Source: Nonomuraea rhodomycinica (GTDB taxonomy: Bacteria > Actinomycetota > Actinomycetes > Streptosporangiales > Streptosporangiaceae). Taken from it: a stretch of DNA of 64,000 bases. Position numbers and translations under genes: made by a program. A model generated the notes under the pieces. That model searched no databases. It saw only the letters and a program-made list of their open reading frames with translations, and was not told where the DNA came from. Location: the NCBI RefSeq assembly GCF_013363995.1, contig NZ_JABWGO010000019.1, positions 1 through 64,000 of the forward strand, read 5' to 3'. Shown here piece by piece: positions 16,830 through 25,630 of the stretch. The number at the start of each line of letters is the position of its first letter. The first letter of the stretch is position 1.

Positions 16830-17368
16830 GCCGGGGAGTCTGGCTGGGACACCGCCTGAGATGAGCGGGCGAACGAGGTTCTGTGGATGGGGGAGCGCTG
16901 TCCACAGGCGGGGCGACGGTCAGAGCCAATGTGCGTCTCGTTCGGGCTGTTCTTGCACGGCTGGGCAGCGGTCGAGGGGGAGGAAGGGAGGAAGGTTCCT
17001 CAGGGCGCCTGGTCGCGGTGGTGCTTGCATGCGTGGGCGGCCTGATGCGGCTGAGCGGTCTCGTTCGGGGGCGGGGGCTTCACGAATCGGAGCGTGGTGG
17101 TGTGAACGCTCCACGGTTCGCGGCGTGGTTCGGGTGAACGGCCTGGTTGGGGCGCGTGGGCCGGGTCCGCAAGCCGGCGCGGTCGCCCAGGCGAAGCGAC
17201 CGTCGTTCAGGGGAGTGGTTCGGCGACAGGGCTGAGCGGTGGGAACGGGTGAGTGCGTCTGTTCAGAGGGGCGCGGTTCCGGCGGACACAGCGGGGTTGG
17301 GCGAGTGGCGTTCCCTCGGGGAAGCGGTCCCGCAGGTGCCGGGCGGGGATCGAGGCCCGCTCGTCCGT
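16830..17368. other. 539-bp gap between two leftward genes, no gene recognised
   Basis: Between the M23 start and the MFS stop. GC-rich with many GGTTCGG-like words but no regular repeat, RNA gene or supported ORF. It must hold the promoter of the peptidase gene. Confidence 0.4.
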
Positions 17369-18625
17369 TCAGGAAAGTGGTGGTTCGGGGGATGGCGCTG
17401 CGTGATGCCTGGCGCGGCCCGGGCGCAGTGGGGAAGCCCAAATCCACACGGCGCTGAGCGCGATGCCGGCGGCCGAGAGGAGGATCACGGCGCGAAGGCC
17501 CACCCACTCCGCCAGGAGGCCGCCCGCCAGGCCGCCGAGCGCCATGACGCCCTGCACCGCGAAGGTCATCGTGGCGTTGACGCGGCCCCGCAGCTCGGGC
17601 GTCGCCTCCTGGAGCGTGATGGCGCCCATGCAGGTGGAGAACGCGACCACGATGGCGCCGGTGAGCGTCCCGGTCACGGCGAGCACTCCCACCTTCCACC
17701 AGAGGGGGCCGCCCAGCAGGCCGACGACCAGTATCTCCAACGGGAAGAACAGCACGGACACCAGCAGCACCCGGTTCTCGCCGAAGCGGCCGGCGACGCG
17801 GGCGGTGACCCAGGCGCCGAGCAGGCCGCCGAGGCCGCTGCACGCGATCAGGGCCCCGATGAGCCCCTTGGGGATGCCCAGGGTGTTGACCATGTACAGC
17901 ATGTGCACCGCGACGTACGTCATCGCGAAGAAGTTGATCGTGACGCCGGCGCCGAGGAGGGCGCGCAGCACCGGGTTGGTGGCGCTGACGCGGAGGCCCT
18001 CGACCACGTCGCGCCACATGCCCTGCGACCGCGCCGGTTCGTGGCGGTCGGGGGTGCGGATGGAGCGCAGCAGCAGCGCCGACGTCAGGAACGACAGGGC
18101 CTCGGCCAGTACGGCGAGCGGGGCCGTGAGGAACTGCACGAGCAGGCCCGCCAGGCCGGGCCCCGCGACCGTGGCGACGGAGTACGACGCCTGCAGCCCG
18201 GCCATGGCCTCGGTGCGCTGGTCGGGGGAGACGACGACGGCCAGGTGGGGGAAGTTCGCGGCCTTGAACATCACCGCCGCCGTGCCCACGACGAGCGCGA
18301 CGGCGATCAGCCACGGCGTGTCGAGGATCCCGAGCAGCCAGGCCAGCGGGATGGTCGCCGCCGCCAGGCCGGACACCACCTCGCAGGCGATCATGGCGGG
18401 CCGGTGCCGGGTGAGCCGGTCGGCGATCGCGCCGGCCTGGAGGCCGAACACCAGGGCGGGCACCGAGGCCGCGGCCGTGAGCAGGCCCATCTCGGCCGGG
18501 GAGGCCGTGAGCAGCGTGACCGCGGTGAGGGGGATGGCCAGCTTCGACACTTCGGAGCCGGTGATGGAGACGGTCCGGGCGCCCCACAGTAAGCGGTAGT
18601 CGCGCTGCTTCCGGAGAGGCGTCAT
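17369..18625 (-). CDS. MFS efflux permease (EntS/MdfA-like, ArsR-controlled)
   Basis: 418 aa from ATG 18625 (TPLRKQRDYRLLWGARTVSITGSEVSKLA); an in-frame ATG at 18655 lies inside a probable operator and is less likely. About 12 membrane segments and the GxxADRxxR-like loop (GAIADRLTRHRP) between helices 2 and 3 mark the major facilitator superfamily, DHA1/EntS-like. Such pumps export small molecules, siderophores or drugs with protons; the substrate is unknown. It is divergent from an ArsR regulator and its promoter overlaps two of three operator repeats, so it is probably repressed by that regulator. Confidence 0.88.
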   Translation of the reverse strand: MTPLRKQRDYRLLWGARTVSITGSEVSKLAIPLTAVTLLTASPAEMGLLTAAASVPALVFGLQAGAIADRLTRHRPAMIACEVVSGLAAATIPLAWLLGILDTPWLIAVALVVGTAAVMFKAANFPHLAVVVSPDQRTEAMAGLQASYSVATVAGPGLAGLLVQFLTAPLAVLAEALSFLTSALLLRSIRTPDRHEPARSQGMWRDVVEGLRVSATNPVLRALLGAGVTINFFAMTYVAVHMLYMVNTLGIPKGLIGALIACSGLGGLLGAWVTARVAGRFGENRVLLVSVLFFPLEILVVGLLGGPLWWKVGVLAVTGTLTGAIVVAFSTCMGAITLQEATPELRGRVNATMTFAVQGVMALGGLAGGLLAEWVGLRAVILLSAAGIALSAVWIWASPLRPGRARHHAAPSPEPPLS

Positions 18626-18638
18626 GGCGGAGGAGGTA

Positions 18639-18699
18639 TGAAGGGAACGCTTCATAAAGTCTGAAAGTAATGCTTCAGAGTTGTGAAGGCAATGCTTCA
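18639..18699. promoter_or_regulatory. Three tandem inverted-repeat operators between MFS and arsR
   Basis: TGAAGGGAACGCTTCA (18639-18654), TGAAAGTAATGCTTCA (18662-18677) and TGAAGGCAATGCTTCA (18684-18699) share the palindrome TGAARG-N4-GCTTCA. Starts are 23 and 22 bp apart, about two helical turns. A leftward promoter TTGCCT-N17-TACTTT (18692 to 18664 on the minus strand) is overlapped by the second and third sites. Winged-helix ArsR dimers bind such 12-2-12-like palindromes. Confidence 0.8.
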
Positions 18700-18713
18700 C
18701 GTCTGGATCCGGG

Positions 18714-18726
18714 TACCTTGGGCGCA
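18714..18726 (+). promoter_or_regulatory. Probable leaderless promoter of arsR
   Basis: A TACCTT -10-like hexamer at 18714-18719 lies 6 nt before ATG 18726, with no ribosome-binding site, as in leaderless actinobacterial genes. The third operator ends 15 bp upstream, allowing autorepression. Confidence 0.45.
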
Positions 18727-19340
18727 TGACGCGGGAGAAGGAGAGCCTGAGCGACCCCAAGGCGATGCGGGCCCTGGCGCACCCCGCGCGGCTGGCGATC
18801 CTCAGCCGGCTCGGCGCCGGAGGCAGCGTCACGGCCACCGACGTCGCCGAGGAGGCGGGCATCACGCCCAGCGCGGCCAGCTACCACCTGCGCATGCTGG
18901 CGAAGTACGGCTTCGTGGAGGACGCCCCGCCCCGCGGGGACGGCAGGGAGCGCCTGTGGAAGGCGGCGGACAAGAGCTTCGCCGTCGGGCGGCTCCCCGA
19001 CGACCGGCCCGAGGTGCGGGAGGCCAAGGACCTGCTCATCCAGGCGTTCCGCAAGGAGGCGGACGAGGAGGCGCGGCGGGCGCTGGCCGGCCTCGACCGG
19101 GAGCCCGAGGAGTGGCGCGAGGCCACCCGGTTCGGGCGGACCATCCTGCGGGTCGACGCCGCGGAGCTCGCCCGGCTCGCCCAGGAGATCGACAAGCTCC
19201 TGCAGCCGTACATGGCCCGCCACCGCCCGCCCGACGCCGCACCACCCGGGGCCCGGGTCGCCGAGGCGCAGGTCAACCTCTTCCCGCACGCGCGCAGGCC
19301 GGTGCCCGGCCTGCCCACGGAGGACCACGACACGGTATGA
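18726..19340 (+). CDS. ArsR-family helix-turn-helix regulator
   Basis: 204 aa, longer than metal-sensing ArsR proteins. The winged helix is at about 10-90: PKAMRALAHPARLAILSRL, TATDVAEEAGITPSAASYHL and a wing around APPRGDGRERLW. There is no clear metal-binding cysteine motif (CxC), so the signal is likely not a metal. The C-terminal ~110 residues are helical and charged, as in the YdfF/HTH_20 group of drug- or stress-sensing members. Divergent from the MFS pump and flanked by three operator palindromes, which it probably binds. Confidence 0.88.
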   Translation: MTREKESLSDPKAMRALAHPARLAILSRLGAGGSVTATDVAEEAGITPSAASYHLRMLAKYGFVEDAPPRGDGRERLWKAADKSFAVGRLPDDRPEVREAKDLLIQAFRKEADEEARRALAGLDREPEEWREATRFGRTILRVDAAELARLAQEIDKLLQPYMARHRPPDAAPPGARVAEAQVNLFPHARRPVPGLPTEDHDTV

Positions 19341-19392
19341 CCCGAGGCGTCACGGTTGACCGGGAGCGGTCAGGCCGGGGTGGCGTCCAAGG

Positions 19393-19398
19393 TAGACT
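19393..19398 (+). promoter_or_regulatory. Possible -10 of the rpsB promoter
   Basis: TAGACT at 19393-19398 in the 236-bp gap before rpsB; a weak TCAGGC lies 17 bp upstream. It leaves a leader of about 170 nt. Offered as a candidate only. Confidence 0.35.
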
Positions 19399-19576
19399 TT
19401 CCGGTGGCCTGTGACCACAGGCCGACTTCGCATGCCCCGTCACGGATCGCACCATCGGTCCGGGCTCAGGCCCGGCTGGCGCGCTCCGGGGCATCAGGGC
19501 GGGGGCCGTTCGGCCGCCGCGTCACAACCGAGAACCGCGCCCGCCCGCCGGGCGCCCAGACCTGGAGGACCAGCAG

Positions 19577-20500
19577 ATGGCCCCCGTCGTCACCATGCGA
19601 CAGCTGCTCGAGAGCGGCGTTCACTTCGGGCACCAGACCCGCCGCTGGAACCCGAAGATGAAGCGCTTCATCTTCACCGAGCGCAACGGCATCTACATCA
19701 TCGACCTGCAGAAGTCGCTGTCCTACATCGACCGCGCGTACGACTTCGTCAAGGAGACCGTCGCCCACGGCGGCACGATCCTGTTCATCGGCACGAAGAA
19801 GCAGGCTCAGGAGGCCATCTCCGAGCAGGCCGCCCGCGTCGGCATGCCGTACGTCAACCAGCGCTGGCTGGGTGGCATGCTCACCAACTTCTCCACCGTG
19901 CACAAGAGGCTCCAGCGCCTGAAGGAGCTGGAGGAGCTCGACTTCGACAACGTCGCGGGCTCGGGGCTCACCAAGAAGGAGCTCCTCATGCGCCGCCGTG
20001 AGAAGGACAAGCTGGAGCGCACGCTCGGCGGCATCCGCGACATGGGCCGCGTGCCCAGCGCCGTGTGGGTCGTCGACACCAAGAAGGAGCACATCGCGAT
20101 CAGCGAGGCCAAGAAGCTTGGCATCCCTGTCGTCGCGATCCTCGACACCAACTGCGACCCCGACGAGGTCGACTACCCGATCCCCGGCAACGACGACGCC
20201 ATCCGCGCCGTCGGCCTGCTGACCCGGGTCGTCGCCGACGGTGTCGCCGCCGGTCTGATGGCTCGCTCCGGCGCCGCCCGCGGTGACGAGAAGCCCGCCG
20301 CCGCCGAGCCGCTGGCCGAGTGGGAGCGCGAGCTCATCGAGCAGGGCTCCGGCGAGACCGCCGCCGACGCCGCTCCGGCCGCCGAGGCCGCTCCGGCTGA
20401 GGCCGCTGAGGCCGCTCCGGCTGCCGAGGCCGAGGCTGAGGCCGCTCCCGCCGCTGCCGAGGCTGAGGCCGAGGCCGGCACCGAGCAGCCGCAGGCCTGA
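19577..20500 (+). CDS. rpsB: 30S ribosomal protein S2
   Basis: 307 aa. The S2 core (1-235) shows TMRQLLESGVHFGHQTRRWN, YIIDLQKSL, FIGTKKQAQEAI, QRWLGGMLTNF and VVDTKKEHIAISEAKKL. The last ~65 residues are an Ala/Glu/Pro-rich tail of the type seen in actinomycetes. ATG 19577 with TGGAGGA 9 nt upstream. It is followed by a large hairpin and an unusually long gap before tsf. Confidence 0.98.
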   Translation: MAPVVTMRQLLESGVHFGHQTRRWNPKMKRFIFTERNGIYIIDLQKSLSYIDRAYDFVKETVAHGGTILFIGTKKQAQEAISEQAARVGMPYVNQRWLGGMLTNFSTVHKRLQRLKELEELDFDNVAGSGLTKKELLMRRREKDKLERTLGGIRDMGRVPSAVWVVDTKKEHIAISEAKKLGIPVVAILDTNCDPDEVDYPIPGNDDAIRAVGLLTRVVADGVAAGLMARSGAARGDEKPAAAEPLAEWERELIEQGSGETAADAAPAAEAAPAEAAEAAPAAEAEAEAAPAAAEAEAEAGTEQPQA

Positions 20501-20518
20501 CCGACCGGTTCCGCCTGA

Positions 20519-20559
20519 CCCGCACCTCGCCCGTCTGTACGGGGCGGACGGGGTGCGGG
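20519..20559 (+). terminator. Long interrupted hairpin after rpsB
   Basis: CCCGCAC (20519-20525) pairs with GTGCGGG (20553-20559), and CCCGTC (20530-20535) with GACGGG (20547-20552), around an 11-nt loop with a 4-nt bulge. It starts 18 nt after the rpsB stop and may attenuate read-through into tsf. Confidence 0.65.
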
Positions 20560-20710
20560 AGGGGGCGGCGCCCACAGGTGGCCCACCGGTGAGCGCCTGT
20601 CCGGAGCGACGGCCTCGTGGGAGGCCCCACGCCTCCCACGGCACGGGGCCGGGACGACCGGACGACCGAACCAAGGCGACCGAATCAAGGCGATCGAGAC
20701 GAGGCGGCCG

Positions 20711-20860
20711 AGACCGAGATGTCCGGGACCGAGGCGTTGAGGACCGAGGCGTTCGAGATCGAGACGTCCCAGATGGAGACGTCCGAGATCCAGACGTCCG
20801 GGATCGAGACGTCCGGGATCGAGACGTCCGGGATCGAGACGTTCGAGATCGAGCGCCGAG
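20711..20860. repeat. 15-bp tandem repeat array, ten units, in the rpsB-tsf gap
   Basis: Ten uninterrupted 15-bp units from 20711 with consensus near GGATCGAGACGTCCG; units at 20801 and 20816 are identical. Because 15 is a multiple of three, long ORFs cross it in several frames, but none has a supported start or known product. Confidence 0.9.
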
Positions 20861-21084
20861 GTGACCGAGGGCGCCGTCAGCGGCGGGCCGTCAGCGACGG
20901 CCCTGTCAGCGGGCAGGTCGCCGGCGAGGACGCCGCCACCGGACGGGCCGCCGCTGCGGAGGCCGCCACCGGACGGCTCGTCGCCGAGGGCGCCTCGGGC
21001 GGGCAGCCGCCGAGGAGGCTCCCGGCCGGCACCGGTCCCGGGCGGCGCCCGCGGTACGGCCGGACGGTCCCGGGCCCGCGCCCG

Positions 21085-21148
21085 GCCGCTCGGCACGAGA
21101 CCGCTCGGCATGAGACCGCTCGGCATCAGATCGCTCCGCACAAGGTCG
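21085..21148. repeat. Second 15-bp repeat (about four units) before tsf
   Basis: Units CTCGGCACGAGACCG, CTCGGCATGAGACCG, CTCGGCATCAGATCG and CTCCGCACAAGGTCG follow one another. Different sequence from the array at 20711 but the same period. Confidence 0.75.
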
Positions 21149-21307
21149 CGGAACCGGGCCCGCCGCCCGGGTTAGCGGCCACCGGCTCGGGTTAGACACC
21201 GAGCAAGGCCAAGCTTCCGTACGGCACGCGCCGGCCGTACCACCCCAGGGTGGGAGCCGGACCCGGCGCCCATCCGATCCACGACGAAATCCCACGAGGA
21301 AAAAGCA

Positions 21308-22141
21308 ATGGCTTCCGTGAACATGGCCGACGTCAAGCGGCTTCGCGAGATCACCGCTGCCGGCATGATGGACTGCAAGAAGGCGCTCGAGGAGTCCGAG
21401 GGCGACTTCGACCGCGCCATCGAGCTGCTGCGCCTGAAGGGCGCCAAGGACGTCGGCAAGCGCGAGGCGCGCACCGCCTCCAACGGCCTGGTCGCCCTCA
21501 AGCAGGACGGCGACTCCGCCGCCGCGCTGCTCGAGCTCAACTGTGAGACCGACTTCGTCGCCAAGGGCGAGCGCTTCCAGGAGCTGGCCGCCCAGGTCGT
21601 CGACCACGTGCTGGCCACCAAGCCGGCCGACGTCGCGTCGCTGCTGGAGTCCTCCTTCGACGGCAAGAGCGTCAAGGAGCACCTCGACGTCGCCAACGCC
21701 GCGCTCGGCGAGAAGATCGAGATCCGTCGCTTCGCGGTGCTGGAGGGCGGCTACATCGGCGCCTACATGCACCGCACCGACCCGGCGCTGCCGCCGGCCG
21801 TCGGCGTGCTCGTGCAGCTCGACAAGCCGAACGCCGACGTCGCCAAGGACATCGCGCAGCACGCCGCCGCGATGGCCCCGCAGTACCTGAACGCCGCCGC
21901 CGTCCCGGCCGAGGTCGTCGAGAAGGAGCGCAAGCTCTTCGAGGAGATGACCCGCGAGGAGGGCAAGCCCGAGGCCGCCATCGGCAAGATCGTCGAGGGC
22001 CGCGTGAACGGCTGGTACAAGGACTTCACGCTGCTCCAGCAGGCGTTCGTCAAGGACAACAAGAAGAGCGTGGGCAAGTACGCCGAGGAGAACGGCGTCG
22101 AGGTGCTCTCGTTCGTCCGCTTCAAGGTCGGTCAGGCTTAG
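21308..22141 (+). CDS. tsf: Translation elongation factor Ts
   Basis: 277 aa, the usual length for actinobacteria. EF-Ts exchanges GDP on EF-Tu. The N-terminal UBA-like domain has VKRLREITAAGMMDCKKALEE, and the EF-Tu contact motif CETDFVAKGERF is intact. ATG 21308 with CGAGGAAAAAG upstream. The 807-bp gap before it is far longer than the usual rpsB-tsf spacing and is full of repeats, so tsf probably has its own promoter. pyrH follows after 51 bp. Confidence 0.97.
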   Translation: MASVNMADVKRLREITAAGMMDCKKALEESEGDFDRAIELLRLKGAKDVGKREARTASNGLVALKQDGDSAAALLELNCETDFVAKGERFQELAAQVVDHVLATKPADVASLLESSFDGKSVKEHLDVANAALGEKIEIRRFAVLEGGYIGAYMHRTDPALPPAVGVLVQLDKPNADVAKDIAQHAAAMAPQYLNAAAVPAEVVEKERKLFEEMTREEGKPEAAIGKIVEGRVNGWYKDFTLLQQAFVKDNKKSVGKYAEENGVEVLSFVRFKVGQA

Positions 22142-22192
22142 GCTTGAGCGAACCCTCAGCCCACCGAACCGCCTAAGAAGGAGGCCGCCGCC

Positions 22193-22975
22193 GTGCAGGA
22201 CAATCAGGAGCCAGCCACGCCGGCGGCTTCCTCGCATTCCGGTCCGACCAACAGCCCGCTGCGCTGGAAGCGGGTGATGCTGAAGCTGTCCGGTGAGGCG
22301 TTCGCCGGCGGCGACCCGCTGGGGATCGACCCGCTCGTGGTCGACCACCTGGCCGACTCGATCGCCGAGGCCGTGCGCGAGGGCGTGCAGGTCGCGGTGG
22401 TGGTCGGCGGTGGCAACATGTTCCGCGGGGCCGCCCTGTCGGAGCAGGGCATCGACCGGGCCCGCGCCGACTACATGGGCATGCTGGGCACGGTCATCAA
22501 CTGCCTGGCGCTGCAGGACTTCCTGGAGCGCCGCGGCGTCGAGACGCGCGTCCAGACGGCCATCACCATGCAGCAGGTGGCCGAGCCGTTCCTGCCCCGC
22601 CGGGCGATCAGGCACCTGGAGAAGGGCCGCGTGGTGATCTTCGGGGCCGGGCTGGGCTCGCCGTTCTTCTCCACCGACACGGCCGCGTCCCAGCGCGCCC
22701 TGGAGATCGGCGCCGAGGCGCTGCTCAAGGGCACCCAGGTCGACGGCGTCTACGACTCCGACCCGCGCAAGAACCCCGACGCGGTGCGGTTCGACCACCT
22801 CGACTACGGCGAGGTGCTGATCCGCGACCTGCAGGTCATGGACGCGACCGCCATCAGCCTGTGCAAGGACAACGACCTGCCGATCGTGGTCTTCGATCTC
22901 ATGGGTGAGGGCAACATCCTGCGAGCGGTCCGCGGTGAGAAAATCGGCACGCTGGTGAGTCCCGCAGGCAAGTGA
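22193..22975 (+). CDS. pyrH: UMP kinase
   Basis: 260 aa. It phosphorylates UMP to UDP and is hexameric and allosterically controlled in bacteria. The amino-acid-kinase fold shows RVMLKLSGEAFAG, VVVGGGNMFRG, RARADYMGMLGTVIN, GSPFFSTDTAASQRALEI and DGVYDSDPRKNP. The first 22 residues before LRWKRVMLKLSGE are an actinobacterial extension. GTG start at 22193 with AAGAAGGAGG 9 nt upstream. Confidence 0.97.
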   Translation: MQDNQEPATPAASSHSGPTNSPLRWKRVMLKLSGEAFAGGDPLGIDPLVVDHLADSIAEAVREGVQVAVVVGGGNMFRGAALSEQGIDRARADYMGMLGTVINCLALQDFLERRGVETRVQTAITMQQVAEPFLPRRAIRHLEKGRVVIFGAGLGSPFFSTDTAASQRALEIGAEALLKGTQVDGVYDSDPRKNPDAVRFDHLDYGEVLIRDLQVMDATAISLCKDNDLPIVVFDLMGEGNILRAVRGEKIGTLVSPAGK

Positions 22976-23017
22976 GCGAGCGAGCCCGATCCGCCAGCTA
23001 GAAGACAGGGAGCCGCT

Positions 23018-23575
23018 GTGATCGACGAAACCCTCCTCGAAGCCGAGGAGAAGATGGACAAGGCCGTGTCGGTCGCGAAGGAGGACTTCGCGGGCATCCG
23101 CACGGGGCGTGTCACCCCCTCGATGTTCAACAAGATCAGTGCCGACTACTACGGTTCGCCCACTCCGATCCAGCAGTTGGCCTCGTTCCACGTGCCCGAG
23201 GCCCGCATGGTCATCATCCAGCCCTACGACAAGGGCTCGATGGCCGCGATCGAGAAGGCGATCCGCGACTCCGACCTCGGCGTCAACCCCGGTAACGACG
23301 GCCAGGTGATCCGTGTGTCGTTCCCCGAGCTGTCGGAGGAGCGCCGCAAGGAGTACATCAAGGTGGCCCGCAACAAGGGCGAGCACGCCAAGGTGTCGGT
23401 GCGCAACATCCGCCGCTCCGCCAAGGAGATCCTCGACAAGATGATCAAGGATGGCGAGGCCGGCGAGGACGAGGTCCGGCGCGCTGAGAAGGAGCTGGAC
23501 GACCTGACGCAGAAGCACGTCGCCAAGATCGACGAGCTGCTCAAGCACAAGGAAGCCGAGCTGCTCGAGGTCTGA
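23018..23575 (+). CDS. frr: Ribosome recycling factor
   Basis: 185 aa, exact family length. RRF splits terminated ribosomes with EF-G. Motifs: DFAGIRTGRVTPSMF, YYGSPTPIQQLASF, SDLGVNPGNDGQVIRV and a C-terminal three-helix bundle with VRRAEKELDDLTQKHV. GTG start at 23018. It follows pyrH by 42 bp and ends the tsf-pyrH-frr unit at a terminator. Confidence 0.98.
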   Translation: MIDETLLEAEEKMDKAVSVAKEDFAGIRTGRVTPSMFNKISADYYGSPTPIQQLASFHVPEARMVIIQPYDKGSMAAIEKAIRDSDLGVNPGNDGQVIRVSFPELSEERRKEYIKVARNKGEHAKVSVRNIRRSAKEILDKMIKDGEAGEDEVRRAEKELDDLTQKHVAKIDELLKHKEAELLEV

Positions 23576-23589
23576 GCGGCGCCCGCCGC

Positions 23590-23617
23590 ACGGCCCTCGC
23601 CCGATGGCGGGGGCCGT
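23590..23617 (+). terminator. Terminator hairpin after frr
   Basis: ACGGCCCTCGCC (23590-23601) pairs with GGCGGGGGCCGT (23606-23617), 12 bp including one G-U, around a CGAT tetraloop. It ends 18 nt before the cdsA start, so read-through is plausible. Confidence 0.7.
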
Positions 23618-23635
23618 GGCTTATGGAGAGTCTCT

Positions 23636-24514
23636 GTGGAAGAACGTACGGCTGGCAGCAGCCCGAGCGGCGGCAGCCGTACGGGACGCAACCTGCCCGC
23701 CGCGATCGCGGTGGGCGTGGGGCTGGGCGCGCTGGTCATCGCCACCCTCTATACGATCAAGGAGCTCTTCCTGGTCGTGGTCGTGGCGGCGGTGGGCATC
23801 GGCGTGGTCGAGATGACGCGCGCGTTCGCCTCCCGCGGCATCCGCGTCCCCGTCGTGCCGGTGCTGGTCTCGATGGCCGCGATGCAGGCGGGCGCGTACT
23901 GGGGCGGTCCGGCGTGGCTGCTCGGGGTGTTCGTCGTGTCGGTGTTCGTCCTGCTGATCTGGCGGATGTTCACGGGCGGGGACGGCGAGGGCGAGCAGGG
24001 CCGGGGCGCGGCCGGGCGCACCGCCGGGTACGTCCGTGACGCGACGGGCTCGGTCTTCCTGCTGGTCTACCCGCCGCTGCTGGCCGGTTTCGTGGCGCTG
24101 CTGCTGGCACCGGTCGACGGCCGCGACCGGGTGATCGTGTTCGTCGCGGTGACCGTGGCCAGCGACATCGGCGGGTACGTCGCCGGAGTGCTGTTCGGCC
24201 GGCACCAGCTGACCGTGATCAGCCCGAAGAAGACCTGGGAGGGGCTCGCCGGATCGGTCGTGGCCTGCACCCTGGTCGGGGCGTGGCTGGTGACCTGGCT
24301 GCTCGACGGCCGCCTCTGGCAGGGCGCGCTCATCGGCGCGCTGGGCGCCGTGCTGGCGACCGTGGGCGACCTCATCGAATCGATGATCAAGCGGGACCTC
24401 GGCATCAAGGACCTCGGCACGATCCTGCCGGGCCACGGCGGGCTGATGGACCGGCTCGACTCTCTGGTGACCACGCTGGTGCCGGTGTGGCTGCTCATGT
24501 CGCTGTTCTTCTAG
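23636..24514 (+). CDS. cdsA: Phosphatidate cytidylyltransferase (CDP-diacylglycerol synthase)
   Basis: 292 aa, membrane-embedded. It makes CDP-diacylglycerol, the precursor of phosphatidylinositol, cardiolipin and phosphatidylethanolamine. About eight hydrophobic helices. The CDS signature is clear in SPKKTWEGLAGS and in GDLIESMIKRDLGIKDLG with PGHGGLMDRLDS. The 20-residue hydrophilic N terminus is variable in the family. GTG 23636 with GGAGAG upstream. Confidence 0.96.
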   Translation: MEERTAGSSPSGGSRTGRNLPAAIAVGVGLGALVIATLYTIKELFLVVVVAAVGIGVVEMTRAFASRGIRVPVVPVLVSMAAMQAGAYWGGPAWLLGVFVVSVFVLLIWRMFTGGDGEGEQGRGAAGRTAGYVRDATGSVFLLVYPPLLAGFVALLLAPVDGRDRVIVFVAVTVASDIGGYVAGVLFGRHQLTVISPKKTWEGLAGSVVACTLVGAWLVTWLLDGRLWQGALIGALGAVLATVGDLIESMIKRDLGIKDLGTILPGHGGLMDRLDSLVTTLVPVWLLMSLFF

Positions 24515-24607
24515 CGTTGTCCCGGCGGCCGGCTTGTGGCGGCTTCCGGCGCGCGCCCGGCTGATGGCGCTGTGCTTCCGGTGTCCGCCGGTTCATCCGG
24601 GCTTCGC

Positions 24608-25630
24608 CTAGTGGCGGTGTTCTTCCAGTTCCTCGGCCGTGATGGGCGTCAGCCACAGCCAGCGCACCGCCTCGCCTCCGAAGGTGAATCCTGACATGTC
24701 GGGCATGTTGGGTTGGTCGGCCAGCATGAGCACCCCCGCGTACCCCGGCCCCAGCGGGAACGTGGACGGCTCGTGGTACCACTTGGCGGTGTGCCCGTGG
24801 CCGAGCCAGGTGACCGAGTGCCACGGATACTGCGCCAGCCACACGAGCAGCAGCGCCGCCTCCCGCGGGTCGTCCCGGGTCGCCACGGCCAGCTCGATCC
24901 GCGCGTACGCGCCCGGCTTGTCGATCCACTGCTCGACCGTCGGCATGCGCTGGCAGCTCATGCCGACCGTGGACAGCACGGTGAACTCCCGCTCCTCGTG
25001 CGGCGGCCGCTCGGTGATGCCGACCGTGGGCAGCCGGTCGCCGCTCGCGTCCCAGTAGCGGCCGGCGCGGCCCAGCACCCGGTCGAGGTGGCTCATCGCG
25101 AACTGCTGGAACGACGGCCAGGACCCCTCCGCGTGCCGCCACATCCAGTACGAGCGGGCGTTGGAGATGCGCGGCGCCAGCCCTTCCAGCGCCTCGGCCA
25201 GCGCCCAGGCGAACGGCGACTCGCCCACCGCGTCGCGGGCGTAGCCGGGCATGCCCCTGCTCATGTCGGCCCAGCCGGGGATGACGGCCAGCAGGTCGTC
25301 GTCCTCGTAGATCGCGACCCCGTCGCCCTCCTCGAACCACAGCACGGTGAGCCGGCCGAGCGGCCCGCGGCCGGCGGGATGCGTGGTGCCCGGCCGCGGC
25401 ATCAGCGGCGGCCGGCCGGAGTTCAGACGGGCCAGATCGACCACGGGTGGGGCGGGACGGTGGTTGGCCAGCCACACCGCGCCGTGCACGGCGCCGTCGG
25501 ACGAGCACAGGTAGGCCACCGAGGCGTCCTCGTCGCGCTCGATCACGAGCGTGCGGCTGCCGTACGGGTTGCCGGCGGTGAGGACGACCTCGGCCCGCCC
25601 CTCGCCAGACGCCGACCGGAAAATCGCCAT
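24608..25630 (-). CDS. Suppressor-of-fused (SUFU) domain protein
   Basis: 340 aa, soluble. The C-terminal ~160 residues match the SUFU fold found in many actinobacteria (LSTVGMSCQRMPTVEQW, VTWLGHGHTAKW, ADQPNMPDMSGF, VRWLWLTPITAEEL). The N-terminal ~150 residues resemble the companion domain often fused to it. Bacterial SUFU proteins are linked to polymorphic toxin immunity in some contexts; no toxin gene is adjacent here, so the role is open. Start ATG 25630, divergent from rlmN. Confidence 0.75.
   Translation of the reverse strand: MAIFRSASGEGRAEVVLTAGNPYGSRTLVIERDEDASVAYLCSSDGAVHGAVWLANHRPAPPVVDLARLNSGRPPLMPRPGTTHPAGRGPLGRLTVLWFEEGDGVAIYEDDDLLAVIPGWADMSRGMPGYARDAVGESPFAWALAEALEGLAPRISNARSYWMWRHAEGSWPSFQQFAMSHLDRVLGRAGRYWDASGDRLPTVGITERPPHEEREFTVLSTVGMSCQRMPTVEQWIDKPGAYARIELAVATRDDPREAALLLVWLAQYPWHSVTWLGHGHTAKWYHEPSTFPLGPGYAGVLMLADQPNMPDMSGFTFGGEAVRWLWLTPITAEELEEHRH

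Noticed and set aside
16920..18587. Long minus-strand ORF overlapping the MFS gene in another frame
   Set aside because: Arg/Pro/Gly-rich shadow of the MFS coding region.
20617..21195. ORF crossing the 15-bp repeats between rpsB and tsf
   Set aside because: The frame is open only because the unit is a multiple of three; no ribosome-binding site, no known domain.
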